Shown here in pieces: positions 1 to 8,284 of a stretch of DNA of 64,000 nt. Made by a program: the position numbers and the translations under genes. Under the pieces are notes generated by a model. The model did not search any database and was not told the DNA's origin. It saw nothing but the letters and a program-made list of their open reading frames with translations. Position 1 is the stretch's first letter. The number at the start of each line of letters is the position of its first letter. This DNA comes from Dolomitihabitans soli (lineage in GTDB: Bacteria > Actinomycetota > Actinomycetes > Streptosporangiales > Streptosporangiaceae): assembly GCF_022213955.1 (NCBI RefSeq), contig NZ_JAKNTW010000004.1, forward strand, positions 186,001 to 250,000, given 5' to 3'.

Positions 1-1
1 C

Positions 2-493
2 CCGGCGCGGGCGCCCGTGCTAGATCCGGAGCTGTGGCCCGAGGCGCGGATTCTCAAGGCCCGCCCGAAGTTCTCCGCCGGCTATGTGCGTTCGACCGTG
101 GAGTGCCTGTACGAGCGGTACGGCGCGCTGACGACTCACCAGCTCGTCCGATCCGCCATGCGCATGCTGGCCATCCAGCTCACCCCGGAGCTCACGGCAA
201 AGGCCGGCGTCGAAGGGACGACCGTGGCCGACATCGCCGGATTCCACCACGCCCTGGTCAGCGCCACCCGTCGCGACGCCACCCTGGAACGCGTTGACGA
301 GAGGACGTTCCGGCTGCTCGTGCGCTCCGCGAACCCCTTCGACGCGAGCCATCCCGCCGAGCTGAGATCCGCGTTCTTCGAGTTTCACAGCGCCGCCACG
401 CGAATGCTCAACGGGCACGTGGCGAGCGATTTCACCATCCGCGACGGAGTGGACGTCTGGGAGTTCACCGACACCGGCCGTTGGCTTTGGTGA
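2..493 (+). CDS. Unrecognised protein, 5' end cut by window edge
   Basis: The frame is open to the left edge, so the GTG at 17 may be internal and the gene probably begins outside the window. The visible part is about 160 residues, soluble and mostly helical, ending in an aromatic tail (DTGRWLW). I do not recognise a family. It is the first visible gene of a plus-strand set: the MFS transporter starts 9 bases after its stop, and its last codons lie just upstream of that gene's Shine-Dalgarno (GAGGAGA, 492-498). Position suggests it belongs to the same catabolic operon, perhaps a small enzyme or substrate-binding factor; that is only inference from context. Confidence 0.55.
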   Translation, partial: PARAPVLDPELWPEARILKARPKFSAGYVRSTVECLYERYGALTTHQLVRSAMRMLAIQLTPELTAKAGVEGTTVADIAGFHHALVSATRRDATLERVDERTFRLLVRSANPFDASHPAELRSAFFEFHSAATRMLNGHVASDFTIRDGVDVWEFTDTGRWLW

Positions 494-502
494 GGAGAGT
501 CC

Positions 503-1882
503 ATGACGCAGCGAGCAACATCCTCGAATTCGGGGCCGGTACGCGACCGCAAGATGGCCGCACGCGCACTGTCCGGGGTCGCGGTCGGCAACTTCGTCGA
601 ATGGTATGACTTCGCGGTCTACGCCTATTCCACCAAGGCGATAGCCACCCTGTTCTTCCCCGAAGGCGACCCGGTGACCGCCCTGCTCGGCACCCTGGCC
701 ATCTTCGGGGTGACCTTCCTGTCCCGCCCGGCCGGTGGCATCTTCTTCGGACGGATGGGCGATCGCATCGGCCGGCGCAACACGCTGTCCATCATCCTGC
801 TGCTGATGGGGGCCGCCACCACGCTGATCGGGCTGCTGCCCACGTATGGCGGCATCGGTGTCGCCGCGCCGATCCTGCTCGCGGTCCTGCGATTGTGCCA
901 GGGGTTCTCGGCGGGCGGTGAGTCGTCCGGCGGTGCGACCTTCCTCAGCGAGTACGCCCCGCCGAACCGGCGCGGCATGTGGTCCGGCCTGTCCAACAGC
1001 ACGCAGACCCTCCCCTTCGCGGTGACCGCCCTCATGGTGCTGGCGATCAGCAGCACCATCTCCGAGGAGGCGTACCTGTCGTGGGGGTGGCGGGTCCCGT
1101 TCCTGCTCGCCGCGCCGTTCGCGCTGGTCGGCCTGTACGTCCGGCTGCGGCTGGAGGACACGCCGGTCTTCCGGTCGCTCGAAAGCACCGGCAAGGTGGA
1201 ACACGCACCGGTGCGTCAGGTGCTGCGGAACTACATCCCGGAGCTAGTCACTCTGATCGGTGTCGCCTCGCTCAACGCGGTCGCGTTCTACACGATGTCC
1301 AGCTATATGAGCACGTATCTCAGCACCGTGGCCGGTCTGGACGAGACGACCGCGCTGTTCTCCAACGCGCTGGCCCTGTGCACGTACAGCGTGCTCATCC
1401 CGATCATGGGCCTGCTCGGGGACCGCATCGGGCGAAAACGGGTGATCCTCGCGGGTGCGCTCTCGCTCGCGGTGCTCGCCGTACCGGGCTATATGGTGGC
1501 CGGGTCCGGTGGGCTGGGGAGCGCGGTGCTCGGGCAGGTGATGCTGACCGTGCCGCTGGTCGCGGTGGCGTCGGTGGTGGCCGTCGCGCAGGCCGAGCTT
1601 TTCCCCGCGGCGATCCGCTACACCGGCGCGGCCCTGGGATACAACATCGCGTACGCCGTGTTCGGCGGCACCGCGCCGTTCATCGGCCAATACCTCGTCA
1701 ACCAGACGGGTTCCGACATCTCGCCCGCCTACTACCTGATCGTGCTGGCGCTCGTCGCGTTGGTGCCCATCCTCCGCCTGCCCGAGACCTCGCGCGTTTC
1801 CATGCTGCGCGGGGACAACTCGGAGATTCGAGTCGACAGGGCGGTTCCCGCACGCTTGAAAGGAACCGAGCATGACCGATGA
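503..1882 (+). CDS. MFS transporter, metabolite:H+ symporter (MHS) type
   Basis: 459 residues, about 12 membrane segments. Family hallmarks: FVEWYDF at residues 31-37, the loop 2-3 motif GRMGDRIGRR at 83-92, RLCQGFSAGGE near 132-142 and a second GDRIGRKR loop in the C-terminal half. This is the pattern of the MHS family (ProP, KgtP, shikimate and aromatic-acid carriers), which bring organic acids or zwitterions in with protons. The start is ATG 503 with GAGGAGA upstream. It overlaps the next gene by 11 bases, so translation is probably coupled. Neighbouring CoA-ligase, crotonase and aldehyde dehydrogenase genes suggest that it imports the carboxylic acid they degrade. The substrate cannot be read from sequence. 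Confidence 0.9.
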   Translation: MTQRATSSNSGPVRDRKMAARALSGVAVGNFVEWYDFAVYAYSTKAIATLFFPEGDPVTALLGTLAIFGVTFLSRPAGGIFFGRMGDRIGRRNTLSIILLLMGAATTLIGLLPTYGGIGVAAPILLAVLRLCQGFSAGGESSGGATFLSEYAPPNRRGMWSGLSNSTQTLPFAVTALMVLAISSTISEEAYLSWGWRVPFLLAAPFALVGLYVRLRLEDTPVFRSLESTGKVEHAPVRQVLRNYIPELVTLIGVASLNAVAFYTMSSYMSTYLSTVAGLDETTALFSNALALCTYSVLIPIMGLLGDRIGRKRVILAGALSLAVLAVPGYMVAGSGGLGSAVLGQVMLTVPLVAVASVVAVAQAELFPAAIRYTGAALGYNIAYAVFGGTAPFIGQYLVNQTGSDISPAYYLIVLALVALVPILRLPETSRVSMLRGDNSEIRVDRAVPARLKGTEHDR

Positions 1883-2654
1883 CAACGTCCTCGTACGGCA
1901 CATCGACGGCGTCGCCGTACTCACCCTGAACCGCCCCGAGTCGTTGAACGCGTGGGACATGGCCATGCAGGACAAGGTCCGCCGCCGGTTCGCCGAGTTC
2001 GGCGCGGACGAGCGCACCAGGGCCGTCGTCATCACCGGCGCCGGTGACCGCGCGTTCTGCGCCGGCCAGGACCTCGCCGAGACGGCCGAGTTCGGGCCGG
2101 AGAACGTGGACACGTGGCTGGACAACTTCCGCTCGCTCTACCGCGCCATCCTCGAGATCGACAAGCCGGTGGTCGCCGCGCTCAACGGCGTCGCCGCCGG
2201 CTCCGGCTACCAGCTCAGCATGCTGTGCGACGTGCGGGTGGCCCACCCAGGGGTGCGGATGGGCCAGACCGAGGTGTCGTCCGGAATCCCCAGCGTCACC
2301 GGGATGTACCTGACCATGCGCGCCCTCGGCACCTCGCGGACCCTCGAACTGATGTTGTCCGGCCGGCTCATGGACATCGACGAGCTGCGGCAGGTGGGCC
2401 TGGTGCATCACGTGGTCGCCGAGGGTGACGTGCTGGACACCGCCGTCAAGGTGGGGGCGCAGCTCGGCGAGCAGCCCAGTGTGGCCGTGGCGCTGACCAA
2501 GCAGCGGTACCGCGACCTGATCACACCCGGGCTCTGGGAGGCGTTCGAGGCGGCACGGGCCATCGACCAGAAGGCCTGGGCCTCCGGGCAACCGCAGCAG
2601 GTGATGCGCGAGTTCTTCACCGCGAGGAAGCAGAAGTCCAGGGAGCAGAGGTAA
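1872..2654 (+). CDS. Enoyl-CoA hydratase/isomerase (crotonase) family protein
   Basis: 260 residues with the crotonase fold. The oxyanion-hole segments are GAGDRAFCAGQDL (about 56-68) and AAGSGYQLSMLCD. In classical hydratases the second segment carries one of two catalytic glutamates (C-E-L); here that position is Gln (Y-Q-L). The second Glu is kept (GQTEVSSG). With one catalytic acid, an isomerase, dehalogenase or C-C cleaving activity is as likely as simple hydration. The gene overlaps the MFS gene and its stop shares one base with the next ATG (TAATG), so it is co-translated with the acyl-CoA ligase that would supply its substrate. Confidence 0.85.
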   Translation: MTDDNVLVRHIDGVAVLTLNRPESLNAWDMAMQDKVRRRFAEFGADERTRAVVITGAGDRAFCAGQDLAETAEFGPENVDTWLDNFRSLYRAILEIDKPVVAALNGVAAGSGYQLSMLCDVRVAHPGVRMGQTEVSSGIPSVTGMYLTMRALGTSRTLELMLSGRLMDIDELRQVGLVHHVVAEGDVLDTAVKVGAQLGEQPSVAVALTKQRYRDLITPGLWEAFEAARAIDQKAWASGQPQQVMREFFTARKQKSREQR

Positions 2655-4225
2655 TGCCCGACGGCGAAGCCCCTGCGGACTGGCAGGAGATCATCACCGG
2701 CGCGGCCGTCCCCGAACTGCTCGCGCGCGCGGCCGGGGACCGGCCGGACTCGCGCTACTGCGTCTTCGGCGGCGCCGAGCTGACCCTCGGCGAACTCGCC
2801 GACCAGGTGCGAACCGGGGCCGCGCGGCTGGCCGCGCTGGGCGTACGGCCGGGCGATCGGGTGGCTGTGCTGCTGCCCAACCACCCGGACCACATCGCGG
2901 TGATCCTTGCGCTCATCACGCTGCGCGCCACCTGGCTGCCGATCAATCCCCGATTGCGTGGCGCGGCGCTCGAACACGTGCTGCGGGACGGCGAACCCGG
3001 GCTCGTGCTGGTGGACCGCTCCTACGCCGACCGGCTGACCGGCGTGCTGCCCGAGCCGCCGCCGCCGGTGATCACCCGGGCCCGTGCGGGCGAGCGCGTC
3101 GATCTGCGCTGGCTCGGCGACGCCCCGGCGGCCGCGCCGGCCCTGCCGGCCGCCGGGCCGGACGACGTGGTCGGCCTGATCTACACCTCGGGTACCACCG
3201 GCCCGGCCAAAGGCGTGCGGGTGACCGACCGCATGCTGCGTGCCGCGGCCCTCGGCGCGCTGTTCACCACCGCTCCGCGGGACGGGGACGTCTACTTCCT
3301 GTGGGAGCCGCTGTGCCACATCGGCGGCGCGCAGATGCTGTTCGTCCCGTTACTCCGGCCGGTCTCGCTCGCCGTCGTCGAGCGGTTCTCGGTCTCGCGG
3401 TTCTGGGACCAGGTGCGGGATTCCGGCGCCACGCACGTGCACCAGCTCGGCGGGATCCTGCGGATGCTCCTCGGCAGGCCGCCTTCGGAGGCGGAGTTCT
3501 CCCACCGGGTACGGCTGGCCTGGGGCGGCGGGGTCACCACGGAGACCTGGCTGGAGGCCGAGCGGCGGTTCGGCGTGCGGATCGCCGAATGCTACGGGCA
3601 GACCGAAGCGTCAAGTTTCCTCTCGGTGAACACCACCGGTCCGCACGCCGGCGTCGGCCGGGTCCTGCCGTACCTGCGAGCCGCGATCCACGACGAGCAC
3701 GGCGCCGAGGTCCCGGCCGGTGAACCCGGGGAGATCGTGGTGCGCTCGGCCGGGCTGCCCATCGTGACACCCGGCTACTTCCATGACGAGGCGCAGACCC
3801 GTGCCGCGCGACGCGACGGCTGGTGGCGCACGGGCGATCTCGGGCGCCTCGACCAGCACGGCAACCTCCACTTCATCGGCAGGGCGTCCGATTCCGTGCG
3901 CAGACGCGGCGAGAACGTATCCGCCTGGGAGGTCGAGACGGTGCTCAACACGCATCCCGCGGTGGCGGAGAGCGCGATGATCGGTGTCGCGGCCGAGGTC
4001 GGCGAGCAGGACATCAAGGTATTCATCCGGCTCGCGGGCGACACGACGCTGGACGTCGCGGAGCTGCTCTACTGGTGCCGGGAACGCCTCGCCGACTTCC
4101 AGGTGCCGCGCTATGTCGAGATCGTGGACGACTTCCCGCGAACGCCGAGCGAACGGGTGATCAAGAGCAAGCTCTCGCCGTCCGTGGCGCACTGCTTCGA
4201 CGCGACCTCGTCGACGACCCCGTGA
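2654..4225 (+). CDS. AMP-forming acyl-CoA synthetase (class I adenylating ligase, CaiC-like)
   Basis: 523 residues. The P-loop-like adenylation motif YTSGTTGPAKG lies at 177-187, the A5 motif ECYGQTEAS follows, and then come GWWRTGDLG and the hinge GRASDSVRRRGENVS. The C-terminal end FPRTPSERVIKSK replaces the usual P-x-T-x-x-G-K, as in CaiC/carnitine-CoA ligase-like enzymes. Expected reaction: carboxylic acid + ATP + CoA to acyl-CoA + AMP + PPi in the cytoplasm. It begins inside the stop codon of the crotonase gene. The acid activated is unknown; the transporter upstream and the ALDH downstream suggest a short or amino-containing acid. Confidence 0.9.
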   Translation: MPDGEAPADWQEIITGAAVPELLARAAGDRPDSRYCVFGGAELTLGELADQVRTGAARLAALGVRPGDRVAVLLPNHPDHIAVILALITLRATWLPINPRLRGAALEHVLRDGEPGLVLVDRSYADRLTGVLPEPPPPVITRARAGERVDLRWLGDAPAAAPALPAAGPDDVVGLIYTSGTTGPAKGVRVTDRMLRAAALGALFTTAPRDGDVYFLWEPLCHIGGAQMLFVPLLRPVSLAVVERFSVSRFWDQVRDSGATHVHQLGGILRMLLGRPPSEAEFSHRVRLAWGGGVTTETWLEAERRFGVRIAECYGQTEASSFLSVNTTGPHAGVGRVLPYLRAAIHDEHGAEVPAGEPGEIVVRSAGLPIVTPGYFHDEAQTRAARRDGWWRTGDLGRLDQHGNLHFIGRASDSVRRRGENVSAWEVETVLNTHPAVAESAMIGVAAEVGEQDIKVFIRLAGDTTLDVAELLYWCRERLADFQVPRYVEIVDDFPRTPSERVIKSKLSPSVAHCFDATSSTTP

Positions 4226-4277
4226 GACCCGCTGAGATCACCGCCCTTGGCCTTTCCCCCACCTCTCAGGAGCGATC

Positions 4278-5798
4278 ATGACGACCACCGACGACCTGCG
4301 AGCCGGCGCCCGTACGGCACTGCGGCACTGCGGGGTCGACCTCGCGGCCATCGACGGCGACCTGCTGACCGCCCGCACCCCGGTGACGGGGGAAACGCTG
4401 TTCCGGATCGGCGGATCGACCGCCGACGACGTGGACGGGGCCGTGGCCGCCGCTCATGCGGCGTTCCTCCACTGGCGGACCACTCCGGCCCCGGTTCGTG
4501 GCGCCCTGGTCAAACGGCTGGGCGAGCTGATCGGCGAGTTCCGCGACGATCTCGCCGAGCTGGTGGCCATCGAGGCGGGGAAGATCCGTTCCGAGGCCCT
4601 GGGCGAGGTCCAGGAGATGATCGACGTCTGCGAATTCGCCGTCGGCCTGTCCCGCCAGCTTTACGGGCGCACCATGCCGTCGGAACGCCCCGGGCACCGC
4701 CTGATGGAGACCTGGCACCCGCTGGGCGTCGTCGGCGTCATCAGCGCGTTCAACTTTCCGGTCGCCGTCTGGTCGTGGAACACCGCGATCGCCCTCACCT
4801 GCGGTGACACCGTGGTCTGGAAGCCTTCGGAGCTCACCCCGCTGACGGCGCTGGCGTGCGCCGCCCTGCTCGATCGGGCCATCGCGGACACCGGCGCCCC
4901 GCCGAAGGTGCACCAGGTGCTGCTCGGCGACGCAGCGGTGGGCGAGCGGCTGGTGGACTCCCCGTCGGTGGCGCTGGTCAGTGCCACCGGCTCGACACGT
5001 ATGGGGCGTGCCGTGGGGCCGCGGGTGGCCGCCCGCTTCGGCCGGAGCATCCTGGAACTGGGCGGCAACAACGCCGCTGTGGTGACCGCGTCGGCGGACC
5101 TGGATCTCGCGGTCAACGCCATCGTCTTCGCGGCGGCTGGCACCGCCGGGCAGCGGTGCACCACCATGCGGCGCCTCATCGTCCACGAAGACGTCGCCGA
5201 CGAGCTGATCGCCAGACTCACCGCGGCCTACCAGCGCCTGCTGGTCGGCGACCCCTTCGACGGCGCGACGCTCGTCGGACCGCTGATCAACGAGGCCGCC
5301 CTCGTCCGGATGCGGCAGGCGCTGGCCCGCGCGACGGAGGAGGGCGGAAAGGTGCTGGTGGGTGGTGACCGCGAGCTCGCCGACACCTCGCCGAACGCCT
5401 GCTACGTACGGCCTGCGCTGGTCCGCATGCCCGCGCAGACCGGCATCGTGCGCGAGGAGACGTTCGCCCCGATCCTCTACGTCCTGACGTACTCCGAGCT
5501 GGACGAGGCCATCGCACTGCACAACGGCGTGCCCCAGGGCCTGTCATCCGGGATCTTCACCCGTGACCAGCGTGAGGCCGAGCGATTCCTGGCCGCCGAC
5601 GGCGCCGACTGCGGCATCGTCAACGTCAACGCCGGCACGTCAGGCGCGGAGATCGGCGGCGCCTTCGGTGGCGAGAAGGAAACCGGCGGCGGCCGCGAGT
5701 CCGGCTCGGACTCGTGGCGTGCGTACATGAGGCGGGCCACCAACACGATCAACTACTCCGAGCAGGTGGTCCTGGCCCAGGACGTGGACTTCCTGTGA
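4278..5798 (+). CDS. NAD(P)-dependent aldehyde dehydrogenase, ALDH7/aminoadipate-semialdehyde type
   Basis: 506 residues, full ALDH length. Catalytic Cys294 sits in GQRCTT, the general base Glu260 in ELGGNNA, the Asn in FNFP near 160, and the cofactor Lys in WKPSE at 182. ELGGNNA and the C-terminal NTINYSEQVVLAQDV are typical of the ALDH7 branch (piperideine-6-carboxylate/alpha-aminoadipic semialdehyde dehydrogenases). The start is ATG 4278 with CAGGAG upstream, 52 bases after the ligase. An ALDH7-like enzyme beside an acid transporter and CoA-dependent genes suggests catabolism of an amino- or cyclic-amine-derived compound; the exact substrate is inference. Confidence 0.9.
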   Translation: MTTTDDLRAGARTALRHCGVDLAAIDGDLLTARTPVTGETLFRIGGSTADDVDGAVAAAHAAFLHWRTTPAPVRGALVKRLGELIGEFRDDLAELVAIEAGKIRSEALGEVQEMIDVCEFAVGLSRQLYGRTMPSERPGHRLMETWHPLGVVGVISAFNFPVAVWSWNTAIALTCGDTVVWKPSELTPLTALACAALLDRAIADTGAPPKVHQVLLGDAAVGERLVDSPSVALVSATGSTRMGRAVGPRVAARFGRSILELGGNNAAVVTASADLDLAVNAIVFAAAGTAGQRCTTMRRLIVHEDVADELIARLTAAYQRLLVGDPFDGATLVGPLINEAALVRMRQALARATEEGGKVLVGGDRELADTSPNACYVRPALVRMPAQTGIVREETFAPILYVLTYSELDEAIALHNGVPQGLSSGIFTRDQREAERFLAADGADCGIVNVNAGTSGAEIGGAFGGEKETGGGRESGSDSWRAYMRRATNTINYSEQVVLAQDVDFL

Positions 5799-5878
5799 CG
5801 GCCGCCACCGTCGATCGGATGGGTCGGCGTCGCCGAGCTGCAGCCGGTACCGGCCCGGCGCCACCTCCTCGCCGTCGA

Positions 5879-6060
5879 TCAATTCTGCGGTGCCAGGGTG
5901 CGCAGGACGCAGAACTCGTTGCCCTCGGGGTCTGCCATGACCACCCAGTTTCGGTCTGAGCCCTGGCCCACATCCGTCTTGGTGGCGCCGAGGCCGAGCA
6001 ATCTACCTCGTCCTCGGTGCTGCCGTCGATCAGGCTGACGTCGAGGTGAAGCCGGTTCTT
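5879..6060 (-). pseudogene. Decayed VOC/glyoxalase-like protein, 3' fragment
   Basis: Reading down the minus strand from about 6060 gives KNRLHLDVSLIDGSTEDEV. A frameshift with lost bases near 6000 follows, then LGLGATKTDVGQG, WVVMADPEGNEFCVL and a stop at 5879-5881. N-R-L-H-L-D-V followed by the DPEGNEFCVL ending is the signature of the glyoxalase-like domain in small VOC proteins. The N-terminal half is missing and the fragment abuts a piece of a serine recombinase on the other strand. Clearly non-functional. Confidence 0.65.
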
Positions 6061-6062
6061 CG

Positions 6063-6185
6063 GCCGGTTACGAGAAGATCTTCACCGACAAGGCCGGCGG
6101 CAAGCTCGCCCGCCGACCCGAACTCGACAAGGCCCTCCTCATCGTCCGCGAGGGCGACCAACTCGTGGTGACCAGACTCGACTCC
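6063..6185 (+). pseudogene. Serine recombinase/resolvase fragment (N-terminal catalytic domain piece)
   Basis: About 40 residues in one frame: GYEKIFTDKAGGK, ARRPELDKAL, VREGDQLVVTRLD. This matches the stretch of resolvase/invertase catalytic domains between the catalytic-Ser beta strand and the conserved T-x-L-D-R motif. The catalytic serine region, the rest of the domain and the DNA-binding part are absent. Both ends are abrupt, joining unrelated gene fragments, so this is a relic of a mobile element. Confidence 0.65.
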
Positions 6186-6250
6186 CAGCCATCGCTTCCA
6201 GCGATCGAGTTGATCGGAAACAATCGCTTTTCACGATGGCGCCTGGCTCC

Positions 6251-6256
6251 TAGCGT
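6251..6256 (+). promoter_or_regulatory. -10-like TAGCGT before the DMT relic (leaderless pattern)
   Basis: TAGCGT lies 7 bases before the ATG at 6264, with no Shine-Dalgarno. The same spacing recurs before several intact genes in the window, so the promoter of this dead gene appears to have been kept. Confidence 0.35.
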
Positions 6257-6263
6257 GGCTGGC

Positions 6264-6552
6264 ATGACAGTGACCACCGTTGCACCGACAAAAGCTCGAA
6301 GCCCTCTCCCTGCTCGCCGGGGCCGCCCTGGCGATCGTCTACGTCGCCCGGGGCTCGACCTACCTCGCGATCCGGATCATGGACGAGGAGATGCCGCCCC
6401 TCGTGAGCGCCGGTGTCCGCTTCCTGACGGCTGGCCTGCTGGTGGGCGGGGCGCTGGCGGGGCGTGGCGGTCTGGGTCGACTGGCCGTGACCCGTCGGCA
6501 GCTGCTGGGGTGCGCGCAGATCAGGCTCTTGCTGCTCGTGATGGGCCTGGTG
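6264..6552 (+). pseudogene. Truncated and frameshifted DMT (EamA/YedA-like) exporter
   Basis: From ATG 6264 the reading is MTVTTVAPTK; an extra A in the run at 6289-6293 then shifts the frame. In the next frame come LEALSLLAGAALAIVYVARG, STYLAIRIMDEEMPPL, a second hydrophobic segment SAGVRFLTAGLLVGG and LLLLVMGLV. G-S-T-Y-L-A-I-R is typical of EamA-family metabolite exporters. Only about 85 of roughly 300 residues remain. The DMT-like sequence breaks off near 6552. Confidence 0.6.
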
Positions 6553-6641
6553 ACACCTGGTGGCTGGCGGACCTCCCGCCGGAAACAGTGCGCTGGACCA
6601 GATGCGAGGCGTACTCCGCGAAGGGCCCGATAGAGCCTTGA
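6553..6641 (+). pseudogene. Short relic, possibly of a transposase
   Basis: After the DMT fragment a new frame reads WWLADLPPETVRW and EAYSAKGPIEP before a stop. S-A-K-G-P resembles a conserved patch in IS701-like transposases (A-K-G-x-R-x-Y-D-W), but the match is too short to be firm. It lies next to a recombinase relic, which fits an old insertion site. Confidence 0.2.
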
Positions 6642-6696
6642 GACATCGCCATCCACACGACCGACCACCATGTCGAATCGGTATCGAGAGGATCCG

Positions 6697-7554
6697 GTGA
6701 CAGTGATGTCCGACCAGCAGGGTACCCAGATGCGGCCGAACTCCGAGCCGACCGCGGGTGAGCACGGGACCAGGCAGACCGACCTGTTCGACTACGACGC
6801 GGAGTTGCGTCTGCACAACGAACTCTTCCGTGCCGCTGCCCGCGTCGGCTCGCGCGACCGTGTGCTCGACATCGGCTGTGGTACGGGGCAGCCCACGCGC
6901 GAGGCCGCCCGCGCCGCCGTCAACGGAAGCGTGGTAGGCGTCGACCTCTCTGCACCAATGCTCGAACGGGCCCGTCAGCTCAGTGACGACCAGGGACTGC
7001 CCAACATTACTTACCAGCAGGCGAACGCCCAGGTTCACCGCTTCCCCTCGACACATTTCGACCTTTGTATCAGCAGGTTCGGAGCGATGTTCTTCGCCGA
7101 CCCCGTCGCCGCGTTCACCAATATCGGGCGCGCTCTGCGCCCCGCAGCGCGCCTCGTGCTGCTGGTCTGGCAAGACCGCGACCGCAATGAATGGGCCTCC
7201 GCGATCCGCCAGAGCCTCACCGCCGCAACGGCCACGCCCGCCCCTCCCACCGGTGGTCCAGGCCCGTTCTCACTCGCCGATCCGACCACCACGCAAGGCA
7301 TCCTGGCGGCGGCAGGCTTCACGCAAATCAGCTTCACCGACGTGCACGAGCCCGTCTTCTACGGCCCGGACACCGCCACCGCCTTCGATAACGTGCTCCG
7401 CCTACGGGAATACAACGACCTGCTTGCCAACCTCGACACCGCGACAGCCGAGCAAGCACGCACGCGGCTACGCGCCACCCTCGCCGCCCACAACACCGAC
7501 AGCGGCGTGTACTTCGACTCGCGTGCCTGGATCATCACAGCGCGCCGTCACTGA
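6697..7554 (+). CDS. Class I SAM-dependent methyltransferase
   Basis: About 285 residues from GTG 6697, which has GAGAGGA five bases upstream; ATG 6670 and ATG 6706 are alternatives in the same frame. Motif I is VLDIGCGTGQPT, motif II VVGVDLSAPMLERA, and the post-I region DLCISRFGAMFFADP is followed by a GRALRPAARLVLLVW strand. This is the general Methyltransf_11/25 (UbiE-like) arrangement. C-terminal residues about 190-285 (FTDVHEPVFYGPD, EQARTRLRATLAAH) match the common small-molecule methyltransferases of actinobacteria. Substrate unknown. It stands alone among decayed genes on both sides. Confidence 0.85.
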   Translation: MTVMSDQQGTQMRPNSEPTAGEHGTRQTDLFDYDAELRLHNELFRAAARVGSRDRVLDIGCGTGQPTREAARAAVNGSVVGVDLSAPMLERARQLSDDQGLPNITYQQANAQVHRFPSTHFDLCISRFGAMFFADPVAAFTNIGRALRPAARLVLLVWQDRDRNEWASAIRQSLTAATATPAPPTGGPGPFSLADPTTTQGILAAAGFTQISFTDVHEPVFYGPDTATAFDNVLRLREYNDLLANLDTATAEQARTRLRATLAAHNTDSGVYFDSRAWIITARRH

Positions 7555-7589
7555 CCACCGCACCCAATCTGACCCAACCCCAAGTACTA

Positions 7590-7722
7590 ATGAGTCACCC
7601 GTCCGCACCGGGTCGAACCCGGCGCTCTCCGCCTCTTTCGCGAAGTCGAGCACCTCGGCGATGAGGGTGCCGTTGAGGAGTGCTTCTCGGGCGGGCGGGA
7701 ACACTCCGATTTTCGGTGTCAT
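7590..7722 (-). pseudogene. LLM-class flavin oxidoreductase, N-terminal fragment
   Basis: From ATG 7722 the minus strand reads TPKIGVFPPAREALLNG and DFAKEAESAGFDPVRTGDSL, the start of a luciferase-like (LLM) F420/FMN oxidoreductase. Family resemblance ends after about 44 residues, near 7590; the frame then runs on as unrelated sequence. The start codon overlaps the upstream stop (TCATGA), so it was once the second gene of an operon. Confidence 0.55.
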
Positions 7723-7975
7723 GAGCGGCCCCTGGATCCGGCCGCCGCTGCGGCGGCGGTGAGCGCGGCCTGGGCCTGGGGAAGGTCGATGAAGGTGTCC
7801 TTGCGTTCGACCAGTCCGTTGTCGTCGAGCGTGACCACGTCGAGGCAGTCGAAGCGGATCGGGCGTCGATCGCCGTCCGGGTCGGTGAGAACGGCGGTGA
7901 GCGCCCAGTCGAGAACCCAGTGGCGGTCACCGACGATGACCCGGTAGATGTCGAACCCCATCTCCGGCCACTGGA
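7719..7975 (-). pseudogene. SnoaL/NTF2-like protein missing its N-terminus
   Basis: The minus-strand reading ends FDIYRVIVGDRHWVLDWALT, RRPIRFDCLDVVTLD, RKDTFIDLPQAQAALTAAA. W-V-L-D-W followed by D-x-V-T-L-D-x-x-G-L-V fits the SnoaL-like/NTF2 fold. The frame can be extended to a start at 8039, but sequence above about 7975 no longer looks like the family. I therefore treat it as 5'-truncated; a short intact gene cannot be excluded. It was translationally coupled to the LLM fragment. Confidence 0.5.
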
Positions 7976-8284
7976 GCCGCCTCCACGTGCGAGGAGAGCC
8001 CGACGCCGTCCAAGCCACGAGAGAGCTCTTCGGACTCAACCGCTAGACCAGCAACCCCACCCACATCGCCATGGGCTTCTCCAGCTCCGTCGACCGAATA
8101 TCGCTGCTGGATGGCCGCTCGTGCTCGCCTTCGTGGCCGACCCGGCCTTGGGAGGGTTCCTCATCACCTTCTCGGCGAGCATGACGAGCGGGTACGCCAG
8201 GCGTTCGCGGCTGTCCGCCGGAGGAACGCCGACGCACTGGTCGTAACCGGTGGCGGCGACTTTCTTCATTGCCACCGGGACCCG
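7976..8284. other. About 300 bases with no recognisable gene
   Basis: Short frames on both strands, none with family resemblance, a ribosome site or consistent codon bias. It lies inside the decayed zone and may be unrecognisable gene remains. Confidence 0.5.

Noticed and set aside
20-1204. Long minus-strand open frame opposite the MFS gene, and many similar long antisense frames (for example opposite aldehyde dehydrogenase, UvrA-like, M28 peptidase, phytase and menD genes)
   Set aside because: They arise because GC-rich codons rarely give stops on the other strand. Their translations are Arg/Gly/His/Pro-rich without motifs, and the opposite strand carries a recognised protein.
6553-6641. 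Calling a definite IS701-family transposase
   Set aside because: Fewer than 30 residues resemble a transposase, so it is listed only as a low-confidence relic.
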